A stretch of 64,000 bases of DNA, from positions 62,001 through 126,000 of the forward strand of contig NZ_JACBXU010000007.1 of the NCBI RefSeq assembly GCF_013415305.1, given 5' to 3'. This DNA comes from Pantoea sp. WMus005 (GTDB taxonomy: Bacteria; Pseudomonadota; Gammaproteobacteria; Enterobacterales; Enterobacteriaceae). Positions 29,316 through 40,026 of the stretch are shown here, one piece after another. Made by a program: the position numbers and the translations under genes. Each line of letters begins with the position of its first letter. The stretch's first letter is position 1. A model generated the notes under the pieces. That model worked only from the letters and a program-made list of their open reading frames with translations. It did no database searches and had not been told where the DNA came from.

Positions 29316-30685
29316 TATTCAGCATCCGTTTTGTATTTGAGCAGGTAAGAGATCACAAACGCGGTAGTAAAGGCGATAGCGATGCCGATAACATAATTCA
29401 GCAGAGAGCCAGCCTGGACAATCGCCATGCCCGGCAGACCCGTCAGTCCGACTGCCGTCATATAAACATGAACCGAAACCACCCACGCTCCACCCAGTGC
29501 GCCACCCACTAATCCGGCGATAAAAGGTTTCATAAACCGCAGGTTGATACCAAAAATCGCCGCCTCGGTGATCCCCAGCAGCGCTGAAAACGCTGAGGGC
29601 AGCGAAATTGCTTTAATCTTCGCATCGCGGGTTTTGAACCACACCGCCAGACAGGCCCCACCCTGAGCCACGTTCGCCATCGCCCAGATGGGCAGCAGAA
29701 AGTTCACGCCGATCGAAGGATTGCCCAGCAGTCCTGCCTCAATCGCATGGAAGCTGTGATGGACGCCGGTGATGACAATGACCGAATAAAGCCCACCAAA
29801 CACCAGTCCCGCCAGCCAGCCAGCGTGCGCAATCAGGGTGCTGAGGACAAAGGAGATACCATCACCCAGCATACGACCCGCAGGGCCAATAATCAGCAGC
29901 GCAATGAAGCCGGAGATAATCACCGTCAGGAACGGGGTCAGGATCAGATCCAGCGCATCCGGGATAACCCGACGCAGCTGCTTTTCCAGCAGACTCATAA
30001 ACCAGACCGCCAGCAGCACCGGGAACACCGTACCCTGATAGCCGATCATTGCCACTTCAATGCCGAAGAAGTTCATGGTGTGGAAACCGGCTGCGACGCC
30101 CCAGGCGTTGGTCAGCGCCGGGTGGGTCAGAATGCCGCCCAGCGTCGCCCCGAGGAATGGGTTACCACCAAACTCGCGCGCTGCAGTAAAGCCAATCAGG
30201 ATCGGCAGAATAATAAAGGCCGCAGAGCTGCACATATCCAGCATGATGTAGAGTGCATTTTCCGGATTAACCCAGCCGTAGGTTTTGACCATCCCCAGCA
30301 GGCCCATCAGCAGACCTGACGCCACAATCGCCGGAATGATCGGCACAAAGATGTTCGACAGCAGGCGGGCGATGCGCTGGAAAGGATTGAGCTTACGCGC
30401 AGCAATATCCGCGGCCTCAGACTTGCTCGATTCGCTGATACCCGCCTCGGCGATAAAGGCGGCGTAGACCTTGTTCACCACGCCGGTGCCGAAGATAACC
30501 TGAAGCTGTCCCGCATTGCGGAAGCAGCCCTTAACGCCTTCAATCCGGCCAATCGCCGTGGTGTCCGCTTTCTCATCATCTGCCAGCACCAGCCGCAGCC
30601 GTGTCGCACAGTGCGCTGCGCTGGCAATGTTCTCTTTGCCACCCAGCAGAGGCAACAGTGCCCGCGATATTTTTACATAGTCCAT
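29315..30685 (-). CDS. scrA: PTS sucrose-specific EIIBC permease
   Basis: 456 residues from MDYVKISRALLPLLGG; an ATG six bases upstream is less like the family. EIIB domain at the N terminus with the phosphorylated Cys in AAHCATRLR, then a ten-helix EIIC domain (GGILTHPALTNAW; GVHHSFHAIEAGLL; FGINLRF). It imports sucrose as sucrose-6-phosphate and needs a separate IIA (usually glucose IIA). Very close to ScrA of pUR400/Klebsiella. Confidence 0.96.
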   Translation of the reverse strand: MDYVKISRALLPLLGGKENIASAAHCATRLRLVLADDEKADTTAIGRIEGVKGCFRNAGQLQVIFGTGVVNKVYAAFIAEAGISESSKSEAADIAARKLNPFQRIARLLSNIFVPIIPAIVASGLLMGLLGMVKTYGWVNPENALYIMLDMCSSAAFIILPILIGFTAAREFGGNPFLGATLGGILTHPALTNAWGVAAGFHTMNFFGIEVAMIGYQGTVFPVLLAVWFMSLLEKQLRRVIPDALDLILTPFLTVIISGFIALLIIGPAGRMLGDGISFVLSTLIAHAGWLAGLVFGGLYSVIVITGVHHSFHAIEAGLLGNPSIGVNFLLPIWAMANVAQGGACLAVWFKTRDAKIKAISLPSAFSALLGITEAAIFGINLRFMKPFIAGLVGGALGGAWVVSVHVYMTAVGLTGLPGMAIVQAGSLLNYVIGIAIAFTTAFVISYLLKYKTDAE

Positions 30686-30727
30686 ACACACCTCAGTCTC
30701 GTTATGTTTTTATCCGCGTGGATTTAA

Positions 30728-30746
30728 GGCCCCGGCATCCGGGGCC
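30728..30746 (-). promoter_or_regulatory. Intercistronic hairpin between scrY and scrA
   Basis: Eight-base perfect stem GGCCCCGG/CCGGGGCC with a three-base loop in the 67-base gap between the scrY stop and scrA. There is no T-tract, so rather than a terminator it may stabilise the upstream scrY message and set the porin-to-permease ratio. Confidence 0.55.
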
Positions 30747-30752
30747 ACCCGA

Positions 30753-32346
<1,594 letters not shown>

Positions 32347-32352
32347 GCGCAA

Positions 32353-32382
32353 ATCATAGCCAGGGGTAATTTCCCTCTGCAA
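32353..32382 (-). promoter_or_regulatory. scrY promoter
   Basis: Minus strand -35 TTGCAG (complement of 32377-32382), 18-base spacer, -10 TATGAT (complement of 32353-32358), placed between the two perfect operators. Confidence 0.65.
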
Positions 32383-32391
32383 TGAAAATAG

Positions 32392-32405
32392 CTAAACCGG
32401 TTTAG
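32392..32405. promoter_or_regulatory. ScrR operator 2
   Basis: A second perfect CTAAACCGGTTTAG, centred 59 bases from the first, on the far side of the scrY promoter. The spacing would allow looping or co-operative repression. Confidence 0.8.
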
Positions 32406-32409
32406 TGAT

Positions 32410-32425
32410 TGTGAGATAGCTCTCA
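32410..32425. promoter_or_regulatory. Candidate CRP site upstream of scrY
   Basis: TGTGA-N6-TCTCA, one mismatch from the TGTGA-N6-TCACA core, about 60 bases upstream of the proposed start site. Catabolite control of scr operons is known in enterics. Confidence 0.55.
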
Positions 32426-32447
32426 AAACAGGAGCATTACATGATGA

Positions 32448-33374
32448 TTAGCTGGCCAGATCGCCCAACTGGTGGAGCCAGGGAAGCGCTGTCATGGCAC
32501 CTTTCGCGGTGGTTGCCAGCGCGCCACAACGTTGTGCTGTGGCAAGACAAATGGTCAGCGTTGATTCATCGTCAGGCAGACCTGACTTCGCCAGTCCCCA
32601 GAGTAATCCGGCCACGAAGGCATCTCCTGCACCTGTGGTATCAACGCTGTCCACCGGCGTAGTGGCATGGTGAGTTATCTCGCCCTGATAGCAGGCGATC
32701 ACCCCTTCCCTGCCCCGCGTCACCAGTAACAAGCGAATGCCAAATCGTTCGGCCAGCAGCGGCATGCTGACAGCCGGTTCCTGGCCCGGACAGAGGAAAT
32801 CAAGCTCCTCGTCTGAGAGTTTGACCACGTCGGTATGACTGAGCGCCTCGTTGACCACCGCATGCAGCTGTGCCTGATCGGGCCAGAGGTCTTCACGGAG
32901 ATTTACATCAAAGCTGACATGACCCCCTGCAGCACGGATCCGTTTCATCGCGGTCAGCGTCGCGGTACGGGAAGGTTCTCCCGCCAGGGCGATCGAACAG
33001 CAGTGTAGCCATTCATCGCGCTGGAATTCCGGCAGGTCGGACGTTTTAAGAAACAGATCGGCACTGGGCCGCACCATAAAGGTAAAGGAACGTTCGCCCT
33101 GCTCATCCAGCCCGACCACCACGGTTGAGGTGCGGTGTTGTGAATCAGCGATCATGTAGCGGGTATCGACCTTCTCTTCACTGAGCGTCTGTCGCATAAA
33201 CTCACCAAAGGGATCAGCGCCTACCCGACCGATAAAACCGCTGTTTCCCTGCAGACGGGAAATTCCAACGGCGACATTGGCGGGTGCTCCGCCCGGACAC
33301 TGCATAAGACGACCCGACATTTCCGGTAGTAAATCGACCACGGCATCCCCGAGGCACCATACGCGAACAGACAT
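32448..33374 (-). CDS. scrK: Fructokinase (PfkB family)
   Basis: 308 residues. Phosphorylates the fructose released by ScrB. PfkB signatures: N-terminal GGAPANVAVGISRLQG and C-terminal DTTGAGDAFVAGLL with the catalytic Asp in GAGD. About 160 bases upstream of scrY, same strand, with its own operator-like palindrome before it, so it can be transcribed alone or through into scrYAB. The frame matches enteric ScrK. Confidence 0.95.
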   Translation of the reverse strand: MSVRVWCLGDAVVDLLPEMSGRLMQCPGGAPANVAVGISRLQGNSGFIGRVGADPFGEFMRQTLSEEKVDTRYMIADSQHRTSTVVVGLDEQGERSFTFMVRPSADLFLKTSDLPEFQRDEWLHCCSIALAGEPSRTATLTAMKRIRAAGGHVSFDVNLREDLWPDQAQLHAVVNEALSHTDVVKLSDEELDFLCPGQEPAVSMPLLAERFGIRLLLVTRGREGVIACYQGEITHHATTPVDSVDTTGAGDAFVAGLLWGLAKSGLPDDESTLTICLATAQRCGALATTAKGAMTALPWLHQLGDLAS

Positions 33375-33402
33375 AAAAGACTCCTGTAATTAAACCCGAT
33401 AG

Positions 33403-33416
33403 CTAAACCGTTTTAG
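33403..33416. promoter_or_regulatory. ScrR operator 3 (scrK)
   Basis: CTAAACCGTTTTAG, one base off the perfect palindrome, 28 bases before the scrK start. A half-site-like TTAAACCG follows at about 33425. Confidence 0.75.
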
Positions 33417-33550
33417 CTATAGCGTTAAACCGTGACGAGTTCAAGCGTTACAGTGCCAAAGTGATGCGTAATTAACAGAGAAGTTTATCGGGTGAAGATG
33501 TCAGGCACGGATAAGGCTTCAGACAGGCAGGTGGAGAGTGGAATAAAAAT

Positions 33551-33570
33551 AACCGGCACAGCGGCCGGTT
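33551..33570 (-). terminator. Terminator of parAB
   Basis: Minus strand AACCGGC, six-base loop, GCCGGTT, then ATTTTTATT. It lies 26 bases after the parB stop. A CACACGTGTG palindrome (33580-33589) sits between the stop and the hairpin. Confidence 0.7.
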
Positions 33571-33596
33571 CAGACATTACACACGTGTGATGACGA

Positions 33597-34568
33597 TTAC
33601 TTCAGTGTTGAGAGTATTTGTCTGATGGATGCATCGATCTGTTCAGCTATCTCTTTTGGCAGACGACTGAATTCATACTGGACAGTGCGCTTCTCATCAT
33701 TAGTTTTACGACGTGCATAGGTATTGGCCGTGGTAAATGTTGCCAATTTCTCTGTCACGGTTTTGCTGACGGGCACCGGCTTTTTTAACTGACGACGGGC
33801 GCTTTTGAAGCCACTCAGGATAGCGCTTTTCTTATCATCTGCGTTGGTGCTTTGCAGGGAAACATCTTCATTCAGCTTTTGCTGGATCTCGCTGACCAGT
33901 GAAGAGGCCTCAACCGCTTCCGCTTTCGCCTCTTCCCAGACATCAAGCAGCAACTGATAATCCTGAAGGGTCAGCTCAGAGACAACCGGAAAGAGTTCGA
34001 TAAACTCAGCGGGTACGGATGCTGCCTGGAAAGCACGTGAGACTTTGGCGTTAGAGATGCCTTCTGCCTTTGCAATTTCTGATTTGCTCATGCCATTTTC
34101 GTTCATCAGCATAAAGCGCAAACCTAATTCGCGCAGGTTGTGCTCCTTCGCAGTCTGAATATCTGCGGCCAGCTGACGCGCATCACTGAGGCTCAGTTCA
34201 TCCGCGGTGACCAGTACTTCCAGACTGGCACCGGAAAGAATGCACGCGGCACGACGGCGCGAACCATCCATGATCTCAATTTTGTCACCGTTGACACGAC
34301 CAATAGCCGGAAAGAACTGTTGCAGCGTAATCGTGCGGGTGATTTCCTGAAGTGATTCTGGCGTCAGCGTACTCTGGTCACGGCCATTAATTTTTGGATC
34401 AACGCTGGTTCGTGTCTCAATATCATCATGCAGGATGAGCTGGCGGACAAAGGTCGCCTTAGCACCAGACTTCAGCGTAAAGGTGCGCGACTGGCTGCTG
34501 CTGTCAATCATGTTCGCAATAGCAGAATCACCAAACTTGCGGCCAATGCGCTGTATAGGTTTGCTCAC
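33597..34568 (-). CDS. parB: ParB/SopB-like partition protein
   Basis: 323 residues. Centromere-binding CTPase of plasmid partition. The N-terminal ParB/Srx-type domain carries the nucleotide motif region (INGRDQ...EIMDGSRRRAACI with GSRRR), then the helix-turn-helix GMSKSEIAKAEGISNAKVSRAF, then a C-terminal dimer domain. It overlaps parA by four bases. Its parS site is not proven; see the TTTTCA-type palindromes between parA and repA. Confidence 0.92.
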   Translation of the reverse strand: MSKPIQRIGRKFGDSAIANMIDSSSQSRTFTLKSGAKATFVRQLILHDDIETRTSVDPKINGRDQSTLTPESLQEITRTITLQQFFPAIGRVNGDKIEIMDGSRRRAACILSGASLEVLVTADELSLSDARQLAADIQTAKEHNLRELGLRFMLMNENGMSKSEIAKAEGISNAKVSRAFQAASVPAEFIELFPVVSELTLQDYQLLLDVWEEAKAEAVEASSLVSEIQQKLNEDVSLQSTNADDKKSAILSGFKSARRQLKKPVPVSKTVTEKLATFTTANTYARRKTNDEKRTVQYEFSRLPKEIAEQIDASIRQILSTLK

Positions 34569-35767
34569 AGGGTACTCCTGATATATTCGATGCGGTCAAA
34601 CACAGCTCTTGAGAACTGCTCGGCTTCATATTTCGCTTTGCGCAGAGCGTCTGCACTGCCCGGATAGGAGGAAGGATTGGCGCTGATTACCGTATCAAAA
34701 GATTCCCCGCAGCGTTCAAATCCATCCAGTCGCGGTAAGCTGCAGTCCAGCATCGATTTGGTAAACACTTCGCGGGCATAGCTTTGAGAAGTCAGGTGAT
34801 CGTGTTTTGAGGTCATCTTGGACATAAAGCCGATATTAGCTTTGAGTCGGGGTTCGATACCTTCGGACTCTATACGCTCAAGCATTTCAGGCAGACGCGT
34901 CAGATACTTCATGGTGGAGTGGAAATCGACCTGCGCCGGCGGCGTTGGTGTCAGCAACACATCACTGGCTGCAATTGCATTCAGCATGAAGGAATCAAGA
35001 TGAGGACCCGTATCAAGGAATATGAAATCGTAATCTCCCGCCAGGCGATCAATCACATTGCGGCGTAAGACCTCTGAAGGTGCAACACCTGGCAGATGTT
35101 CAGCTACCAGCTCTTCCCAGTCGCTGGCAACAAAACCATCGTCGATAGAAGCCGGGATCACATCTACGCCTGGCATGACGGTTGGCTTAATAAATTGTTC
35201 ACGAAGCTGGTCTGCATCAAGATCGTTAAGCATCGCCTGCGCTGCCGTTTCCAGAACGGAACCTACGCTGTTAGTGTGGCTCAGGAACATTGTGCTCGAT
35301 GCCTGGGGATCCAAATCAATAACCAGAATGCGCAGATCATTGTGAAGCATAGAAGGATGGGCGCGCATACCGTGAGCCAGTGTGACGGTGCTGACGGTTT
35401 TAGAAACGCCGCCTTTAAGGCTGACAACAAAGACAACAAAGGGACCATCATGGCGATCGCGATATTTCGGTATTTTACGATGCGCATAGATATCGACCAC
35501 GTTTTCGATGGTCAGGGCATATTGCGATGTACTACCGGTCTGTTTCTTACCAAACTGATAGCCCGCTGCTTCCATATCATTAATGGCAGCGACAACAGCA
35601 TGCTTACTCAGCAAAGGCATATTCGCGACAGCATTGCGCGAGAAGGTCTGATAAAAACCGGTCTGGTTAAATTCCTGACGCTGCTGCTCAATGTGGCTAC
35701 TCAATCCATGTAACATGGAATTGGCCCGTGTGGCCATTTCCAGCACTCCACCATAATCACGCTTCAT
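34565..35767 (-). CDS. parA: ParA/SopA-like partition ATPase
   Basis: 400 residues. The N-terminal region (about 1-100) is a DNA-binding extension typical of type Ia ParA/SopA, used to repress its own promoter. The deviant Walker A is KGGVSKT, preceded by FVVSLKG; Walker A' and B follow in LVIDLDPQAS and FIFLDTGPHLDS. It moves the ParB-parS complex along the nucleoid. First gene of parAB. Confidence 0.94.
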   Translation of the reverse strand: MKRDYGGVLEMATRANSMLHGLSSHIEQQRQEFNQTGFYQTFSRNAVANMPLLSKHAVVAAINDMEAAGYQFGKKQTGSTSQYALTIENVVDIYAHRKIPKYRDRHDGPFVVFVVSLKGGVSKTVSTVTLAHGMRAHPSMLHNDLRILVIDLDPQASSTMFLSHTNSVGSVLETAAQAMLNDLDADQLREQFIKPTVMPGVDVIPASIDDGFVASDWEELVAEHLPGVAPSEVLRRNVIDRLAGDYDFIFLDTGPHLDSFMLNAIAASDVLLTPTPPAQVDFHSTMKYLTRLPEMLERIESEGIEPRLKANIGFMSKMTSKHDHLTSQSYAREVFTKSMLDCSLPRLDGFERCGESFDTVISANPSSYPGSADALRKAKYEAEQFSRAVFDRIEYIRSTL

Positions 35768-35970
35768 AAGACCCTCTGCGTTAATGTTTTTTGCATACTA
35801 CACAAAAAGGGTTTACCTGCCAATTTATAAGAAAAAAGACAAAAACCTGGATTTCCTGTCCGTGATGTTGAAATGGAGAAGAGAGAGTCAGGTGAGTTTT
35901 AAAAGGCTAAGGATTCTGGTCATGTCAGTAAAGAAGGTTAATGGCGTTTTCTGATGTGTTGCGGAGGGTG

Positions 35971-35985
35971 TTTTCACGATGAAAA
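35971..35985. repeat. Palindrome, candidate partition site copy 1
   Basis: TTTTCACGATGAAAA, inverted arms TTTTCA/TGAAAA around three bases, about 200 bases upstream of parA. Related copy at 36735-36749. Confidence 0.4.
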
Positions 35986-36734
35986 TAGCATAAAAGTCGT
36001 TATAAATCATTTACATAAAACTTAAACAGCATGGTGAAAATTTTCGTTTAAACAGCATCTCATTATGCTTACACTTTCGCGTTTGATAGTAAAGTGAGTT
36101 GATATAAGGGGCGCTGCTGACATCGATTAACGTAGATCATATCTGGCTAATCTATTCTGCCATATTTTCTGTATCATGACCCTCTCATACCCTGGCTGGA
36201 TGACGACTTTTTAACACTGCTTTGCAGCAATCTTTCTTGTGCTAGTGGATGATTGCGTTCTTTAATCAGGGGAGGTCAGAGCAAAATAATTGGAATATAT
36301 TCTACCCGAACACTTTAGTCGTTTCGTTAATCTGGCAGCAAACACATTGAAACTTATGAACGAGGGCAAAGGACTTTTAATCACAATACGAGTATGAACT
36401 CTCAACGATAGAGTTAGCGGTGATTCAAAAATTTTGTAAGCTCCAGCCTTTTTTCTATTGTATCCCGTCTAATCTCTATAGTCCGTTATCTCTGTATTTC
36501 CCCTTATGACCGTCTGGCTTCACCTGCATAATAATCATGGCATTCACACTTCAGATCTTCTTCCACAGAGATTCATTATGCTGATGGGCTCATTTCCTGT
36601 GAGCAGGCTTTATTGCCCGATGTTTCTGATCAAATCATATATTGTCGGCTACCACGTCAAAACTTCCTATGTTTAGCATTCTATCTACCTCTGTGATATC
36701 AGAGAGGTGATCTAGCATGTCGAATCATAGGGTT

Positions 36735-36749
36735 TTTTCACCATGAAAA
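36735..36749. repeat. Palindrome, candidate partition site copy 2
   Basis: TTTTCACCATGAAAA, differing by one base from the copy at 35971, in the same inter-parA-repA region. Confidence 0.4.
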
Positions 36750-37030
36750 AATAAAATAAATCATTATATATCAATAACATAATGAATTTTATGCAGGGTG
36801 AAAATACTGTCAGATCGTCAGAGTCTTCTATCAAAATTCAATTATCTTATCGTTAATCTGTCATTAGTGAATGCAGATCGCAGTTATACCTGGCATTTGG
36901 GTTAAACCCCCTCACGGTTAATCTTCAGCTGAGCCACTGTTCGTGGCTAATCATGACTGCACTACAGCAGGAAGAAATTTATTAAATCTGCGACTCCACG
37001 ATTAGTTTGTTTTTGTCTCTTTTATCCCCG

Positions 37031-37094
37031 TTATCCACAGGTCAGATCCAATGGGTCGATCCCTAATAGATCAAATTGAGATCCTTAACAGATC
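37031..37094 (+). other. Replication origin element: DnaA box and GATC cluster 1
   Basis: A perfect DnaA box TTATCCACA begins at 37031. Five Dam sites (GATC at 37045, 37058, 37069, 37080, 37091) follow at roughly 11-13-base steps in AT-rich sequence, like a helical-phase unwinding and methylation region. Directly upstream of the first iteron. Confidence 0.75.
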
Positions 37095-37142
37095 CCCACA
37101 GTGTCTGAAGCCTTGTGGCATAAGGCCTGAGAGGGTGTCAGT

Positions 37143-37244
37143 AACCACTGTAGCGAGAAGAATAACCACTATAGGGAGTATAACAACCACTATAGCGAGA
37201 AGAGCAACCGCGCTGGCGAGTACGCAACAACCACTGTAGCGAGT
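37143..37244 (+). repeat. Upstream iterons, group A (5 copies)
   Basis: Direct repeats of AACCACTATAGCGAGT or close variants starting at 37143, 37164, 37185, 37206 (degenerate) and 37229. The first four are exactly 21 bases apart, the helical spacing expected for RepA dimers or monomers on one DNA face. Confidence 0.9.
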
Positions 37245-37379
37245 AAATGGCCTTTTAGCGTGTGTATAACAGTGAGCAGGTCCAGCTTTCGGGATTTACT
37301 GACCGTTTGCGATGAAAGACGATGATCCAGGGAAAAGGCAGGGAACCTGAGTCATCCTGCAGCTGGCATTTTTACCGGG

Positions 37380-37441
37380 TTATCCACTGAATAGATCCAA
37401 TAACAGATCCTCTTAAGATCCTAATAAGTTCCTTAAAGATC
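37380..37441 (+). other. Replication origin element: DnaA-like box and GATC cluster 2
   Basis: TTATCCACT (one base off the DnaA consensus) at 37380, then four AGATCC-type Dam sites (37394, 37406, 37417, 37438) in an AT-rich stretch. It resembles cluster 1 in layout and lies between the two upstream iteron groups. Confidence 0.65.
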
Positions 37442-37489
37442 CCTGCAGAGCGCCAGGCCACGGTATGCCTGCCTTGAGACAGGTTCATT

Positions 37490-37590
37490 AACCACTATAG
37501 CGAGTAAAGTAACCACTGTATCGAGAGAAATAACCACTATGGTAAGTAGATTAACCGCTGTAGTGAGTGATAGTATCCACTGTATCGAGT
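37490..37590 (+). repeat. Upstream iterons, group B (5 copies)
   Basis: AACCACTATAGCGAGT-type repeats starting at 37490, 37511, 37532, 37553 and 37575, again at 21-22-base steps. The later copies are degenerate (for example ATCCACTGTATCGAGT). They run into the repA promoter region, so RepA binding here would also control repA expression. Confidence 0.9.
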
Positions 37591-37629
37591 AACAGCGGCT
37601 CTGGCCTGTTCACATCACGGATCTTCCTA

Positions 37630-38703
37630 ATGCCAAGAAAAGAACCAGATATCCTGAACATAGCAGATGCATTTAGCGAAACAGACAAGCGTACAGGTGA
37701 AGTTGTTACTCTTACCCCCAACAGTAACAACACGGTGCAGCCGGTCGCGCTGATGCGGCTTGGCTTATTTGTTCCGACGCTGAAATCCACGGCGCGCAGT
37801 CAGAAGAACCAGATGAATTCCATGGATGTGACACAGGATCTCAAGCAGTTATCCCTGGTCAGATCGGAAGGCTATGACAACATTAAGATTCTGGGTGCCC
37901 GCCTGGATATGGATAATGATTTTAAAACCTGGGTTGGGATTATTCGTGCATTTGCGACGCATGAGTGTCTGGGAGACACTGTAACGCTCTCATTCGTCGA
38001 ATTTGCAAAGCTCTGTGGCATTCCCTCCGCAAGGCTCTCCTCGAAGCTCAGGAGCCGTCTGGACGCGTCTTTGACCCGTATTGCATCTAATACCCTGACG
38101 TTTACCAGCAAAGGCGGTGAGAACTACACCACGCATCTGGTGCAGTCTGCTAAATACAGCGTCAAGAAAGACACGGTAACGCTGCAGGCCGATCCCAAGA
38201 TCTTTGAACTGTATCAGTTCGACAGAAAGGTTCTGCTGCAACTTAAAGCCATCAATGAGCTGGCTCGTAAGGAGTCCGCTCAGGCGCTCTACACCTTCAT
38301 TGAGAGCCTTCCACCGAAGCCTGCGCCGATATCTATGGCGCGCTTGCGCGCCAGGCTTAACCTGACCTCGCGTGTGATTACTCAAAACGCGACTGTCAGA
38401 AAAGCTATGGAGCAGTTGAAAGAGATCGGATATCTCGACTACACCGAAACCCGACGCGGCTCATCTGTCTACTTCTGGGTTCATTATCGCCATCCTAAGC
38501 TGCGGCCGGCTGAACTGCCGCTTAGTCAGTCAGGCCTGATCGATGATGAAATGGATGATTTTGACGATCTTGATATCGATCCTGGCGTGATTGACGTCAG
38601 CCCGCCTGAGCTGGTGATCGAAGAGGAGAGTACTGAGCTGGTGATGGTTTCGCGTGAGGAGAAAGAGTTACTCAATAAAATCAGGAAGCAAAAGAAGCAA
38701 TAA
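37630..38703 (+). CDS. repA: Replication initiator RepA (RepFIB type)
   Basis: 357 residues from [10 protein letters not shown] at 37630. The frame is open to 37567, but that part overlaps iterons and is not protein-like. Two winged-helix units are expected in this family; visible are [28 protein letters not shown] and [37 protein letters not shown]. An acidic tail ([15 protein letters not shown]) and a basic end (KIRKQKKQ) follow. It binds the iterons to start replication and, at high level, to repress by pairing origins. Iterons lie on both sides, as in RepFIB. Confidence 0.93.
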   Translation: MPRKEPDILNIADAFSETDKRTGEVVTLTPNSNNTVQPVALMRLGLFVPTLKSTARSQKNQMNSMDVTQDLKQLSLVRSEGYDNIKILGARLDMDNDFKTWVGIIRAFATHECLGDTVTLSFVEFAKLCGIPSARLSSKLRSRLDASLTRIASNTLTFTSKGGENYTTHLVQSAKYSVKKDTVTLQADPKIFELYQFDRKVLLQLKAINELARKESAQALYTFIESLPPKPAPISMARLRARLNLTSRVITQNATVRKAMEQLKEIGYLDYTETRRGSSVYFWVHYRHPKLRPAELPLSQSGLIDDEMDDFDDLDIDPGVIDVSPPELVIEEESTELVMVSREEKELLNKIRKQKKQ

Positions 38704-38764
38704 AACTCTGTAAGTTAAGGCTTTCTGGTGAATGAAACTGCCTGTCTGATTGAGAATATTCAAC

Positions 38765-38802
38765 AACCACTGTAGCGAGTAACGCTGCTCGCTACAGTGG
38801 TT
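38765..38802. repeat. Head-to-head iteron pair forming a hairpin after repA
   Basis: AACCACTGTAGCGAG (38765-38779) and its perfect inverse CTCGCTACAGTGGTT (38788-38802) with an eight-base gap. This single direct copy marks the switch from direct to inverted iteron orientation. In RNA it would be a 15-bp stem and may also end the repA transcript. Confidence 0.8.
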
Positions 38803-38905
38803 ATCTGAGAATCTGTAACGTTTTAATCCCCCCCTGTAATCTTCGCATAGCCGCATTAACTAACTTTTCTACAAACACCCCTGAAAGCTTCTGGACATAT
38901 TTTTT

Positions 38906-39822
38906 ACTCGCTATAGTGGTTACTCACCCGCATCAACGATGATTGCTCAAGTAACATAGCCAGAACCAGCCTCTGTATTTACTCGCTACAGTGGTTATCC
39001 TGTTTTCTTTTAACTGATTCAGGGCTGGTCAGGCTGGGGCAGGAGAGGGTGGGCGTGTCCTGTGAGGGAAAAGCACCGTGCCAGGTTTACTCGCTATAGT
39101 GGTTGTCCGTCATGTTTATTACTCTTAAGGTGTCCGTTTCGTGGTATCCCGTCGGGCATCTCACTCGCTACAGTGGTTTTCTGACCGTTTTATGACTAAT
39201 GCGGTCAGTAAACAGTCAAATCGTCATACCAAAAAAGGAAATGTTCTCGCTACAGTGGTTATCAAATGGGAACAGAAAAGAGAAATCTGCTCGCTATAGT
39301 GGTTGTTATCGTTTTTATCCTGTGATGGTGCCTGCGTCGGTCTTTGTAATGTAAGTACTCACTATCATATTAAGGCCGAAAAAACGGCAAATCCTCTAAG
39401 ATTATCATTTTAGACCACAAGTAAATAAATACTGGCTACAGTGGTTGATTATCAGCGACGCCGCTACTGGCAGAGATACTGATTCAACCCTGGAAAAGCG
39501 CGTCACAGAACCTCTTAACCCCGCAGCTCCCGCATAAAAGGCGGCAATTTTAGGGTGAGCCTGCTTTCACGCTAAGCTTACTCGCTATAGTGGTTGGTGT
39601 AAGAGTAAGCAGCCCAATTACCCTATGAATCAGGTTTATGAAGAGTGCCGCTCTTTGTTACCTGCTTCGGCTACTCGCTATAGTGGTTATAGGCAGCATG
39701 TAAAGCCCATTTCACTCGCTACAGTGGATAGCTATTCCATTTTGATAATTCAGGGATGAACGGTGACCGCGTAACGGCTCTTCACAGTAGTTAACCAGGT
39801 AAATTTACTCGCTATAGTGGTT
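38906..39822 (-). repeat. Downstream inverted iteron array (11 further copies)
   Basis: ACTCGCTATAGTGGTT-type copies, the inverse of the upstream iterons, start at 38906, 38981, 39089, 39163, 39245, 39289, 39431 (ACTGG variant), 39580, 39673, 39714 (ends GGAT) and 39807. Spacing is irregular, about 40-150 bases. No gene lies in 38704-40026. Such distal repeats usually act in copy control and incompatibility by titrating RepA. Confidence 0.9.
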
Positions 39823-40026
39823 ACCAGAAAATACTGGCAGAGTTGTCCGGAGCCAGAAGAAAATAGCTGCCACGCAGCGTTACCGGCGTTTGATGAGCAG
39901 AACAGGTTGAGATGAACATGGCGGGGGAGGGCATATATTGTGGGATGGTTCGGCTGCCGCTCTGTATCGCTGAACAGGCAAGCCCGAAAGCGGCAGCTCA
40001 TCGGCATGCCGCTTAATTACCGTTCG

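Larger units (their letters stand above)
35768..37030. other. AT-rich non-coding region between parA and the origin
   Basis: About 1.26 kb with no supportable gene. It holds two near-perfect TTTTCA-N3-TGAAAA palindromes (35971-35985 and 36735-36749) and a direct repeat TTAAACAGCAT (36022-36032 and 36048-36058). It may contain the partition site and promoters for parAB, but this cannot be settled from sequence. Confidence 0.5.

Noticed and set aside
35096..35713. 205-residue plus-strand open frame
   Set aside because: Antisense to parA, which is clearly the real gene.
37143..39822. CRISPR array
   Set aside because: The repeats are 16-base iterons with fixed 21-base or irregular spacing around repA and in both orientations, not repeat-spacer units.
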